This document shows, one piece after another, positions 50,086 to 58,768 of a stretch of DNA of 64,000 bases (its first letter is position 1; the number at the start of each line of letters is the position of its first letter). A program made the translations under genes and the position numbers. The notes under the pieces were generated by a model. That model was not told the origin of the DNA. It saw nothing but the letters and a program-made list of their open reading frames with translations, and did no database searches. The stretch covers positions 10,172,099 through 10,236,098 of the forward strand of contig JAJEKV010000032.1 in NCBI GenBank assembly GCA_021234155.1, read 5' to 3'. This DNA comes from Isoetes taiwanensis (taxonomy: Eukaryota > Streptophyta > Lycopodiopsida > Isoetales > Isoetaceae).

Positions 50086-50100
50086 TAGTGCGTCTTTGCC

Positions 50101-51156
50101 TCAAAGAGATCTAGGAAGTCCTGTAATAAAATCCATGCTTATTATCTCCCACTTTGCATTCGGCACTGCCAAAGGTTCCAATGCTCCCGGAATTCGAAGC
50201 TGCTCTGCCTTGGTCTGCTGGCACAATTGACGTTCCCGGATATATCTGGCTATCTGCTTCTTCATTCCTGGCCAGAAATAGCTACTTCTTATCTTGAAGT
50301 ACGTCTTCATAAACCCTGCGTGCCCGGCTATTGGGCTGTTGTGTGTGTCATGAAGTATTAACTTCTTTACTCCTGACGATTCCGGCACACACAACTTATT
50401 TTTATGGTACAAGAGGTTGCCTTCCTTCCTATAATGTTTGAATGCCTCCCTTTCCTTGTCTGTTCTTGCCTCCTTAGAGAGGCTTGCCCATACCTCCTTG
50501 AAATCTCCATCTGATGGCAATGTCTCCTCGATTTTCTTACCATACTCACTCAAAAGAGTTGTAGCATTACAATGCGTTCTCGTCTCGAATGGTCTCCTGG
50601 AGAGGGCATTTGCAATAACGTTAAGCTTGTCGGGCTTGTACATTATGTCAAAGTCGTATTCCTCAAGGAATTCCATCCACCTCCTTTGCCTTAGGTTGAG
50701 TGGTTGGGTGAAAAGATATTGGAGGCTCTGGTGATCAGTATCTAACTGAAACTTCCTAACCAGCAAATAATGCCTCCAAATTCTTAATGCCTTGACAATG
50801 GCCAATAGCTCCTGATCATGGGTTGGGTAGCGTTGCGCCGCGTCGCTCATCTTCTTCGAGTCGTAGGCGACTACCCTTCCTTCTTGCATCAAAACTGCAC
50901 CTGTTGCTATCTTGCTTGCATCCGTGGCCACTAGCTTATCTTTGCTCGGACCTGGAAGGACGAGGACTGGAGCTGTCGTTAGAGCCTCTTTGAGCTTTTC
51001 AAAGGAGGCTTGGACATTCTCAAACCAAAGCTTTGCCCAATCCTTTATCTTCTTGTTCTTGGTGAGGTCCGATAAGAGGGACGCCCACCTAGCGAAGTCC
51101 TTTACGAACTTCCTATAGTATCCTGCCAAACCGAGAAAACTTCTCACTTCTGCCAC
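50101..51156 (-). pseudogene. Gypsy RT C-terminus, RNase H and integrase zinc domain
   Basis: In order: [16 protein letters not shown], then RNase H with [34 protein letters not shown] and [10 protein letters not shown]. The HH-CC integrase zinc domain follows (H[13 protein letters not shown] ... [11 protein letters not shown]). A single stop (TAA at about 51187-51189, likely from CAA) separates it from the main RT frame. Confidence 0.92.
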
Positions 51157-51186
51157 GTTCCTTGGAGCTGGCCAATCAACTATTGC

Positions 51187-52290
51187 TTAAATCTTTGACG
51201 GATCCGTAGAAATCCCTTCAGCTATTACCACGTGCCCCAAATACTCCACTCGACCTGTTGCAAAGTGGCATTTGGAGAGCTTCCCATACAACCGATGCCG
51301 CCTTAACTTCTCCAACACTCTTCTCAATTGTTGACAAGGTTCTTCAATAGACTTGATGTAGACTAGGATGTCATCGAAGAATACAATGACAAACTCGTCC
51401 AAGAACTCTCTGAAGATGTCATTCATGAGACACATGAAGGTTGCCGGGGCATTCGATAAGCCAAAAGGCATTACCGTAAACTCGAAGTGCCCGTACCGCG
51501 CTCTGAAGGCGGTCTTATGGATATCTTCTCCCTTTATCCTTATTTGGTGGTAACCTGACCTTAAGTCAATCTTAGAGAAAACTTTCGCTCCTTGGAGCTG
51601 ATCCATCAAATCATCTGCCCTTGGCAGAGCGTATTTATTCTTTATCGTCTGCTTGTTAAGCTGGCGATAGTCTATACACATTCTTAGACTCTTGTCTTTC
51701 TTCTTGACGAAGAGTATGGGTGCCCCAAAGGGAGACACACTTGCTCTTATAAATCCAAGGTCAAGCAATTCCTGCAGCTGCTTCTTGAGCTCTATCAACT
51801 CTGGGGTGCTCATTCTGTAAGGTGCCTTGCTGGTAGGCTTAGCATCTGGAGCTAATGTGATTTCACACTCTATACCCCTATAAGGTGGTAGTTGACGGAT
51901 TTGATCCGAAAATACATCATTGAACTCCCTAATGAGCCTTGCTATCGGCTTAGGCAACTGATTCCCATTTAGGTCACTTCCCTTCTCTTTAGTTGGTTCA
52001 ATTGCCTCTACCCTCAGAATATAATCCACCTTGTTTCTTACTATATTTTTTCTCAGCTGCTTCATAGAAATGCACTGCATAGGAGAAGCTTCCTTCTTAC
52101 CTTTTACTATGAATCGGTTGCCGTCCGACGCCGTCATGGAGATTTCGTTGCGCTTGCAATCTATCATGGCTTTAGCTGGCTTTAGGAACTCCATTCCTAC
52201 TATAAGATCATACCTTCCAATATCCATCACCTCTGCTCCCATCGGCCACTTGCTTTCACTAAGGTCTATGTCAAATGTGATCCTCCTCCC
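51187..52290 (-). pseudogene. Gypsy protease C-terminus and reverse transcriptase
   Basis: The open frame 52242-51187 begins in the protease tail ([10 protein letters not shown]). It covers RT blocks [51 protein letters not shown] and FFDDILVY, the catalytic FDD variant of YVDD. The RT looks structurally complete up to the stop at 51187. A frame break near 52295 separates it from the protease active site. Confidence 0.93.
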
Positions 52291-52291
52291 C

Positions 52292-54085
52292 TTAGTGTGG
52301 CGAATGGCATCGCTTGCTAACTGGCCTTGGCTTTGACTTCAAGACCTTATTCTTCATGAGGTCAGCAAGCCTAGGAGAGGCAAAGTTATGGGAGCTACCT
52401 GTATCTATCAAGACTAGGTATGGACTACTATCTATGATTCCTTCCGTTGAGATGACTGTGGACTGATCCTCAACATTCCCTGACTCAATAGCTGTACAGA
52501 TTTTGCACTCACCTTCTATGAAATCTTGGGCTTCCTGCTGGTCGTCATCTTCATCATCTCCTTCGGTCGGTGATTCCCAGTCTGCAAGTTCTGCCAACGC
52601 TGCCTGCATGACAAATGGACAGTTGTGTGTTCGGTGCCCTGGATGAAAGCACCTAAAACACGACTTCTTCTCAATGCATTCCTGTCTCTTCTCCTTAGGG
52701 ATGCTGTCTAAAAGACGCTTGAGCGAACTGCCCCCTGATCCATCTTGTGGCCTGCGGTCTCCAAAGGGCTTTCCCTGAGCTTTCCCTTGATGTTGGCCTC
52801 CGGCTGGCGTGTTTGCTGCTTGCCTATTCTGATACTGCCCTGTTGTTTTACCCTTGAATGGTAATTGTTTCTGCCCTGGAGTTACTGGTGCTTCTTCCAA
52901 ACTTAAAGCCTTATCCTCGGCCTCCCCGACTGTCCTTGGGTTGATTGCTCGAACTAACCTTTTGATGTTGCTGTTCAGCCCTTCAACGTATCCATCCACT
53001 GCTTGTCACTCTGTGATCCTAGGCACATTGAGTCTCAACCTCATAAATTCGTCGGTGTACTTGGCTACGGATAAGTTACCTTGATCCAATCTGTAAAACT
53101 GCTGTATCTGCCTACTTGTGTGAGATCTCGGCACGTAATGTTTGCGGAAAGCTTTAATGAAGGTCTTGAATCTGCAGCTGTTTCGTCTCAACTTATTAAA
53201 CTTAGCATACCCTTTCCACCATATCCTGGCTGGTCCTATTAGATTGGCTGTTGCAACTTGCCTATGTCCTTGTCTTTCATGCCATAAGAATTGCCAAATT
53301 CCTCCATCTCATCAAGCCAAGCCTCTGCCTCCATGCCTGACCTGCCTTTACCTGAAAATTGACCAAGTTTCCTCGTCTTCCAAACATTACTCATGGCACT
53401 ATCCACTTGCTTCTGGTAATCATCTGTCTTCCTATTCTTTTTCCTGGCTTGGGATGCATCTGACTCACTGTCGAAACTACTGTCCGATTCGCTATCTGGG
53501 GGGCAAAAGTATGCTAGTGGGTATCAAAAAAACGCGGCCCCAGCACTTAGATCAGCACCCTGGATGTACTATTCTATCATAGTATTCCACTTGTTATTAA
53601 ATGGAGTTGTTACATATTTCTATTGATTACCTAATTACCGTGTGCTAGTACCAGTAACACCTTAAACAAGCTGCCATATGGGGTGCTATATGAGTGCTGT
53701 CAGCATGTGTCCGGACGCCTGCTTTTGCACCCCACCAGCATACTTTTGCCCTGGGGTCTCAGACCTGCTAGTACTAGAAGGTGATGGGCTCCTCCTGCCT
53801 CTTCTTTTCCTCTTCCTTTCCCTGTCGGGTGCTTGATTTTCCTCTCTTTCTTGCTGAGGTGCTTCATCAATACCTCCCACAGGTGGTGGAGGTCCGTATT
53901 CCTGAGCGTTCATCAATGGGGTTGCCCACTGAAGCAGGTTTTGCATCTGGTTTCTCATCTGCGTGAGCCTTGCATTCACTGTCTCCACCGTCATTTCATC
54001 ATTGTTGTCGTCTTGTTCTCGCCCAAACAAGTTTCTAGGTAGCCATTGGTGCTGTCGGCCCTGGCCTTGAGACCCTGAGCCGATG
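52292..54085 (-). pseudogene. Gypsy gag and protease active site
   Basis: A Gln-rich N-terminal part (MRNQMQNLLQWATPLM) starts near 54030, possibly with upstream sequence to 54085. A Ser/Asp-rich stretch is split by the MITE. Retrotrans_gag-like sequence follows (KTFIKAFRKHYVP; KYTDEFMRLRLNVP), then a TGA near 53003, then a CCHC knuckle (CFRCFHPGHRTHNC, about 52620-52660) and a protease active site (LVLIDTGSSHNF, about 52390-52430). Small frame breaks lie at 53190-53400. Gag packages RNA, and protease matures the polyprotein. Confidence 0.85.
53502..53750. mobile_element. MITE inserted in gypsy gag
   Basis: This 249-bp insert has imperfect ~40-bp terminal inverted repeats: GGCAAAAGTATGCTAGTGGG at the left and, reversed, GGCAAAAGTATGCTGGTGGG at the right. 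It is flanked by CTGGGG at 53496-53501 and 53751-53756, a probable 6-bp target duplication. Removing the insert joins a SRSETP segment to a DSESDSSF segment of gag in frame. It has no coding capacity. Confidence 0.87.
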
Positions 54086-54324
54086 TTCCTGGCTGCAAGT
54101 ATTGGTCATCAATGTTGTTACTTAGGTTATACATTATTCATCCTTATTTACAAGTCAATTATTGTTAGATATAAAAGAAATCATGTCAAAATTCCAACTT
54201 ATAAGTTAAGGACAAATTATGGTAATTGATATATAAGAGTTATACATTTATATATAAGATGTGATAATACATAGAACTGAAAACATTTTTATGCATTACG
54301 TAGATAAATGAAAACAGAAGGCGT
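54086..54324. other. AT-rich spacer between gag start and the 114-aa ORF
   Basis: Strongly AT-rich with several TATA-like runs (TATATATAAATG on the minus strand near 54250). A possible splice acceptor (ACTTGCAG, minus strand, near 54095) suggests it could be an intron or leader joining upstream sequence to gag. Not resolved. Confidence 0.4.
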
Positions 54325-54669
54325 TCATCTTCGAGACCCCTTCATCGATTTGAAGAAGTTTTTGACGTCCTTAAATCGAAGGCCTTTGCCGACATTGCGC
54401 AAGATATTTCTAGCTGACCCGCCTTCGAGAGCTCGCGCCATCTGGGGTGGAGGAAGTGGGGGTGCTGTTGCTGCGACGACCACCATTGGAGCATCCCTTA
54501 AGTGGCCCCTGGCGAAGTCGAGGCTGTAAAGGACCATGGATCTCTTGAAGAGGATGACATGATCCGTGTTGCTGTGCAACTTGGCATGCTGCCCAAATCC
54601 TGAGAGTGCTATTAAGAGTGCTATGGCCTCCTCTCCTCGTGGGCTGAACTCTTTGTGGAAGACTATCAT
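54325..54669 (-). CDS. Unknown 114-aa protein, ATGA-coupled to the 395-aa ORF
   Basis: The start codon overlaps the stop codon of the upstream ORF as ATGA at 54669-54666. The protein has no recognised domain. It opens with MIVFHKEFSPRGEEA, has a Pro/Ala-rich middle (ATAPPLPPPQMA) and a basic C-terminus (KDVKNFFKSMKGSRR). The same strand, minimal overlap and lack of a separate promoter suggest co-expression with the 395-aa protein, by reinitiation or as a frameshifted extension of it. It could also be the tail of a once-longer 395-aa protein after a one-base shift. Confidence 0.4.
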   Translation of the reverse strand: MIVFHKEFSPRGEEAIALLIALSGFGQHAKLHSNTDHVILFKRSMVLYSLDFARGHLRDAPMVVVAATAPPLPPPQMARALEGGSARNILRNVGKGLRFKDVKNFFKSMKGSRR

Positions 54670-55853
54670 TTGTCCTTACTGAGGACTGGAAGATAGTATC
54701 GCAGCGCTCTTCCCCTATGGGCTGCCGCTTGTATTCTTGTGCCTTTCCTTTGAGCTGCCCCACCGTAGACGTCGAGTGCTAGAAGGTCTTCATGGTCCCT
54801 CCACATTGTGGTTGCGCTGTCTAAGTTGATGCTGCTGGAGCCTTCGCGCATACTCCGGGATCGAATGGTTCTGCTTCTGCTCGGCCCCTTCCCTGGTTTG
54901 TATAACCTGCGTTGGATGGCTTGGAACTTCTCTTCCGGGATGACTGGTTGTTGCCTCTGGTACATTTCCCTTATGTATTCGTAGGCGGCGACGTCAGACA
55001 TTGTTTCTCCGGCGTAGGAGTGCCGCTCTGCTACTTCCCTTGGGACTTCCTGGTAGGAGTAGTCGATGAAGTCGCTCTGCTGCTCCTTGGCAATCAGGCC
55101 TAAGAGTTCGTCAATCCTAAGCCCTTCTTCCTGGCAGTATAGGAGGTTGAGGATGTCATTTGCCAGGATGTATTCCTCCCCTTCGATTACTATCGGTGAT
55201 AGAGCTGTGATGCCAATTGGTGGTTCATAGGCCCGCCTGATGTCATCATCGTGCCTCGCTATGCGCCTCTCCATTCTTGTCGCCTCTCTGATCTCCCAAC
55301 CTGGGTTTTCTTCCCCTAGCTGCTCATAATCCTGCTCAATTTGCAGTGCTGGTGCCCCTGATGTTATGCCATGGTACTTGTACTCCGAGGACTCGATCTC
55401 GTGAAGGTGGCTTTGGTCCCTTCGTGTGTCGAATGGCGCTAGGTCCAAAGGCTGAATTGAGGGCTCTCCCACCTTGTTGATTGCCTTATACTGCATGAAT
55501 AGAGCGAGGGCTGCATGTGCTGAGACATATCTATGCCTATGTGCTCTATAGGTCATGTAGTCGGGCATATCTCTTGTCCTATCCCACAGTTGGCTCTTGA
55601 CTCTGGATCCCTCCCCTATAGCTTGGCTCAGCGAATCTAAAGATACCCACTTCCCTCCCCTAGGTGGAAGGCTGACTTCCCAGGGTAATATCTGCTGGTC
55701 ATACTGGCAAACTATATCAGTGTAGTAAGGGGTCCTAGTCAGGGTTGCGTGGAGGTCGAAGAGATGATCAAACACATGGAAGGCCTCCTCGACAGGGAAA
55801 TCACGGATGTGGTTGGCACTATCATACCATTGAACAAAGTTTGTGGGCGCCAT
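54666..55853 (-). CDS. Unknown 395-aa protein
   Basis: An uninterrupted frame starts at MAPTNFVQWYDSANH, about 110 bp downstream of a TATA box at 55964-55971. I recognise no family. The N-terminal ~140 residues are rich in aromatics and His (AFHVFDHLFDLHATL; YRAHRHRYVSAHAALALF). The middle is acidic. Residues near 325-340 form a small Arg/Ser segment (PSRSRTIRSRSM). No signal peptide or membrane span is evident. It lies between the palindrome repeats and the gypsy gag, all on the minus strand. It may be an extra ORF of the gypsy element or part of a different element. An intact frame of this length in a TE region suggests recent function. Confidence 0.55.
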   Translation of the reverse strand: MAPTNFVQWYDSANHIRDFPVEEAFHVFDHLFDLHATLTRTPYYTDIVCQYDQQILPWEVSLPPRGGKWVSLDSLSQAIGEGSRVKSQLWDRTRDMPDYMTYRAHRHRYVSAHAALALFMQYKAINKVGEPSIQPLDLAPFDTRRDQSHLHEIESSEYKYHGITSGAPALQIEQDYEQLGEENPGWEIREATRMERRIARHDDDIRRAYEPPIGITALSPIVIEGEEYILANDILNLLYCQEEGLRIDELLGLIAKEQQSDFIDYSYQEVPREVAERHSYAGETMSDVAAYEYIREMYQRQQPVIPEEKFQAIQRRLYKPGKGPSRSRTIRSRSMREGSSSINLDSATTMWRDHEDLLALDVYGGAAQRKGTRIQAAAHRGRALRYYLPVLSKDK

Positions 55854-55963
55854 TGAACAGAGATAGGTGCAGAAAATAGCTTGGAAGGACTGATGAAAGC
55901 TTGAAAAATCGCCTAAGATGGCAAGAGCAGTTCTGGTGAGGGGAAAATGGCAAATGAGGCCCC

Positions 55964-55971
55964 TTTTTATA
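55964..55971 (-). promoter_or_regulatory. TATA box upstream of the 395-aa ORF
   Basis: The minus strand reads CTATAAAAAGGGG, a strong plant TATA context, 111 bp before the ATG at 55853. The short leader contains no upstream ATG that I can see. Confidence 0.55.
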
Positions 55972-55979
55972 GACTAGGG

Positions 55980-56147
55980 TTGCCTCGGGTTCCGTGCACT
56001 AGAGTTCTTGATCTAACAGACCGTTGTTCTAAGGCTATGGATGCCCAAATGACCTACCATGAAGTGCAAATCTAAGCAAAACAAGGCAAGAAACACTACA
56101 TGGCAGTTTGTTGGGTCGAAATGGTCAACTTTTGGTCAAACATGGTG
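55980..56147. other. Upstream region of the 395-aa ORF
   Basis: Sequence between the TATA box and the first palindromic repeat. No further motif is recognised. It is the likely proximal promoter if the 395-aa ORF is transcribed. Confidence 0.35.
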
Positions 56148-56231
56148 GACTCGAGTCCATTCGCGCGAAAAGCATCTGCGTTCGCGACGCAGGGCCGCTC
56201 GCCGCGAATCGACCCGAGTGGGTTGATTTTG
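56148..56231. repeat. Nested palindrome repeat, copy 1
   Basis: The outer arms pair GACTCGAGTCCATTCGCG with the reverse complement of CGCGAATCGACCCGAGTG (15 of 18 positions). The inner hairpin has CTGCGT and ACGCAG stems around TCGCG. It is GC-rich in AT-rich surroundings and is followed by a conserved GGTTGATTTTG. Confidence 0.85.
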
Positions 56232-56345
56232 CACAATACTAAGGATTTCTAGTTATAAGATGCTAATATGTCTATTTGGATGGGTTCTAACCTAGCTGGG
56301 AACTTATTTCATGGAAAATGGACATATGAATGCAAAATTTCGGCT

Positions 56346-56426
56346 GACTCAGGTCCATTCGCGCGAAAAGCGTCTGCGTTCGTGACGCAGGGCGGTTCGG
56401 CGCGAATCGACCCGATTGGGTTGATC
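56346..56426. repeat. Nested palindrome repeat, copy 2
   Basis: It has the same architecture as copy 1, starting 198 bp later: outer arms GACTCAGGTCCATTCGCG and CGCGAATCGACCCGATT, inner stems CTGCGT and ACGCAG with loop TCGTG, and the trailing GGTTGAT block. Confidence 0.85.
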
Positions 56427-56545
56427 TAAACCAATTTTTAACGTTTTTAACTAAAATTAAATGATACCCTGCATTCCTAAACAAATCGTAAGCATTTTAG
56501 CATCTTTAAATACAAAATTTGGATCAATTTTGACAAAAATCAAGG

Positions 56546-56629
56546 GACTCGGGTCCATTCGCGCGAAAGGGCTCTGCGTTAACGACGCAGACGTGTTTGG
56601 CGCGAATCGACCCGGGTTGGTTGATTTTG
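56546..56629. repeat. Nested palindrome repeat, copy 3
   Basis: It starts 200 bp after copy 2: outer arms GACTCGGGTCCATTCGCG and CGCGAATCGACCCGGGT, inner stems CTGCGT and ACGCAG with loop TAACG. The stem bases are kept in all three copies while the loop differs. Confidence 0.85.
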
Positions 56630-56845
56630 GCCAATTCTTTGATTTCTTATGCTAAGATTTTATGCTAATTACACATTATAAGCATTTCAATTTAGTGCAG
56701 AGAATTCTACTCTATTTTAGTTTATACAAACATATTATCATATGAATAAAGAGATCAATTTTTCAGAGAATAAGAACTTTTATAGATAAACAGTAAAACA
56801 TAGGAAAAACTTATATTTACATAGTTCAAACAAAATTTGAGGTCT

Positions 56846-57447
56846 TTATGGCCTCTCCTTCCGGATCCTCCTCGCCAAATGCAGGTCCTTGGGCATGACC
56901 GTCACCCGCTTGGCGTGGATTGCGCACAAATTTCCTTCTTCAAAGAGCTGAATCAGCTCTGCTTCAGCTACCTCCTGCAGGGCCCGGACCATCAGGGGTG
57001 TGACCCTATAGTCCGTCCTGAACTCCTGCATGATTTCCCGGAGGAGCCGCTCGAATGGCGCCTTCCGGATCAGGAGATTAGTGCACTGCTGGAAGTGCCT
57101 AATCTCCCAAAAGACTCGGACGTGCCGGGAATTAGGTCCATGGTGGACCTTCTTCGGCAGCTCCGGTCTTGGGGGTGGTGGCTTTGGCTGATTCTTTGGC
57201 CGCCCACCCTTGACGTACTTCTGTACATTCTGCTGGCAATACCAGTCATTGTACCTCTTCCAGCGACGGAGGTACTCCTGGTATACCTTCTTGTGGCGCT
57301 GGAATTCACGATCATGCTTGAGGGTGAATTTCCGCTCGCCCACCTTTTGCTTCTTGACTACCTTCGGTGGCTTGGGCCACTTCGGGTAGGGTGGACGGGC
57401 ATTGGGGTCGGATGGACCCCCTGTTTGGGGTCTGGGTTCGGAGACTC
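56846..57447 (-). CDS. Divergent histone H3-fold protein
   Basis: The C-terminal ~90 residues match the H3 fold: [14 protein letters not shown] (alpha-1), [27 protein letters not shown] (alpha-2) and [23 protein letters not shown] (alpha-3), ending in RKERP and TAA at 56846. Loop 1 has canonical H3 length, unlike most plant CENH3. The ARTKQTARKS tail is absent. In its place is a Lys/Arg/Pro-rich region with many Trp/Tyr ([26 protein letters not shown]). The frame is open to about 57510 with no in-frame ATG. A splice acceptor (CTTGCAG) allows an exon start at 57447, so the N-terminal exon is unknown. GTG at 57343 is only a frame landmark. Its role is unknown; a nucleosomal or retroelement-associated role is inference. 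Confidence 0.75.
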
Positions 57448-57463
57448 CTGCAAGACAGCCCTC

Positions 57464-58017
57464 TGTGAGGACCCGTGGATCAAATAGGAGGATCCGGTAG
57501 CTGTGTCACGCGGGATTTGCAAAAGAACAATGAGAGAACAATGAGAAAACAGAAAACACAATGAGAGAACAATGGTCAAGCAATGAACTCCTTGATATCA
57601 TAAGAATACATGAGCTCTCCAAAATGAGAGAAGACAGAAAAATGAGATAAGACTCAAAACTCATCTCCAAACTCATGTGCTAGCTCTACTCATATATATA
57701 GTACAATGGCCTTTGGCCAAATATAGACACTCTGACTGATCTCGGTGGACTCGACGGAAGGAGGCCCGATTTTAGGAGAATGCTTGGCGGTGCCTCTTGA
57801 AGTGCCTGAAATCACGCTGACGCTGACGCGGGCGGTGACGGGCCGTCACTTGTCTGAGCGCCTCCTCTTGACGCCAGGCGTGGTCTTTGTCTGCGTGGTC
57901 TGCTTGGTCTTCTGTTGGGCCTTTGACGACTGACCCATGCCTGGCTGTGGATCCTTGGCCTTGACTTGGTCCGTCGTATGCATGAATAGTCCTGTACTAG
58001 GAGGCACAGGACTAACA
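57464..58017 (-). repeat. Probable LTR of another retrotransposon
   Basis: On the minus strand it starts TGTTAGTCCTGTGCC and ends GGGTCCTCACA, so it is TG...CA bounded. It contains TATATATA near 57695-57703, a plausible LTR promoter directed at the H3-like ORF. A PPT abuts its right edge, so it is a 3' LTR (or a remnant) of an element to the right. It does not match the gypsy LTR at 46807-48210, and no second copy was found. No PBS follows its left end. Confidence 0.6.
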
Positions 58018-58029
58018 CTCCCCCCCACC
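58018..58029 (-). promoter_or_regulatory. Polypurine tract of the LTR at 57464-58017
   Basis: The minus strand reads GGTGGGGGGGAG immediately before TGTTAGTCC. It supports the LTR call and its minus orientation. Confidence 0.65.
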
Positions 58030-58724
58030 AAACGACACTCAAAGTGAAGAAAAGAAGGAAGTGTTTCCGCATTAGGGCGGATTTGGGGTCTCAAAATGGC
58101 CCATATCTTGGATGCCAGAATTCCACGTCATGTTTCTCGCGACCAATGATGTTTGCGCATTTTTTTCCAAAGTCAGTATTAGTTGGCAAGTAGAAAGAGG
58201 AGCAGGCTTACTTGGCATCCACATGGCGAAATTTCATAGGACATGTTTGTGCATTCATTGCAACCACATTAATGGCCCGCATTTTTCGAAAATCGTATCG
58301 CGGACCAAAACAATGGCTACTTTTCCCGCCTACTGTGCACATGCCCACATGCACCAACCACCTTATCAAATTTTGGCACCAAGATTTCCATTGTTCACAT
58401 TAGCGCCTTCACGTGCATCCTCTCCGCCGCTCTTCATTTGGAATCCAAGTCTCCAATAGTGTCCGTGTTTTTTTGGGCGAGCATAGAGTTAAGCAACAAG
58501 CAATGGCGAGGCGATGTGCGGACAAGCAAACGACGTTACATGCCATGTTTTTACTACCCAAATTTTCATTACGAAGTTTTCCTACTTTTCGACTCTTCCC
58601 ATTCATCGTATTGCTCCCTGCCATTCATTCTTACAATTCAACGACCGATCTGTATCTCTAATTGCATCCATCATTGCTCCTAGTACTCCTACATTGCTTC
58701 TGCAGTTCATCACTTACAAAACAA

Positions 58725-58768
58725 ATATGTAGCATAATAATAGGGGGTTTCTTTTGTATTTTTATACA
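58725..58768. repeat. Second copy of fold-back centre sequence
   Basis: A 44-bp stretch (ATATGTAGCATAATAA ... GTATTTTTATAC) matches 61049-61092 of the fold-back element with one mismatch. It is a fragment of a related element 2.3 kb away. Confidence 0.8.

Larger units (their letters stand above)
46807..54085 (-). mobile_element. Ty3/gypsy chromovirus, 5' LTR not found
   Basis: Gag, protease, RT, RNase H, integrase and chromodomain lie in order on the minus strand, followed by PPT and a 1.4-kb 3' LTR. A 5' LTR copy is absent from the window, so the right limit is taken as the start of recognisable gag. It could extend into 54325-57500. Premature stops occur near 49626, 50100, 51188 and 53003. 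Each lies one C-to-T change from Gln or Arg. A MITE is inserted in gag. Apart from these the coding sequence is well preserved. Confidence 0.93.

Noticed and set aside
56788-56797. A second TATA-like CTATAAAAG (minus strand) downstream of the H3-like ORF
   Set aside because: It is ~0.9 kb from the next ATG, while a better-placed TATA box exists at 55964-55971.
57846-58094. A KTKQTTQTKTTPG stretch in one minus-strand frame, reminiscent of the histone H3 tail upstream of the H3-like ORF
   Set aside because: It lies inside the probable LTR, in a frame that closes before the H3-like exon, with no clear splice donor. The resemblance is short and low-complexity.
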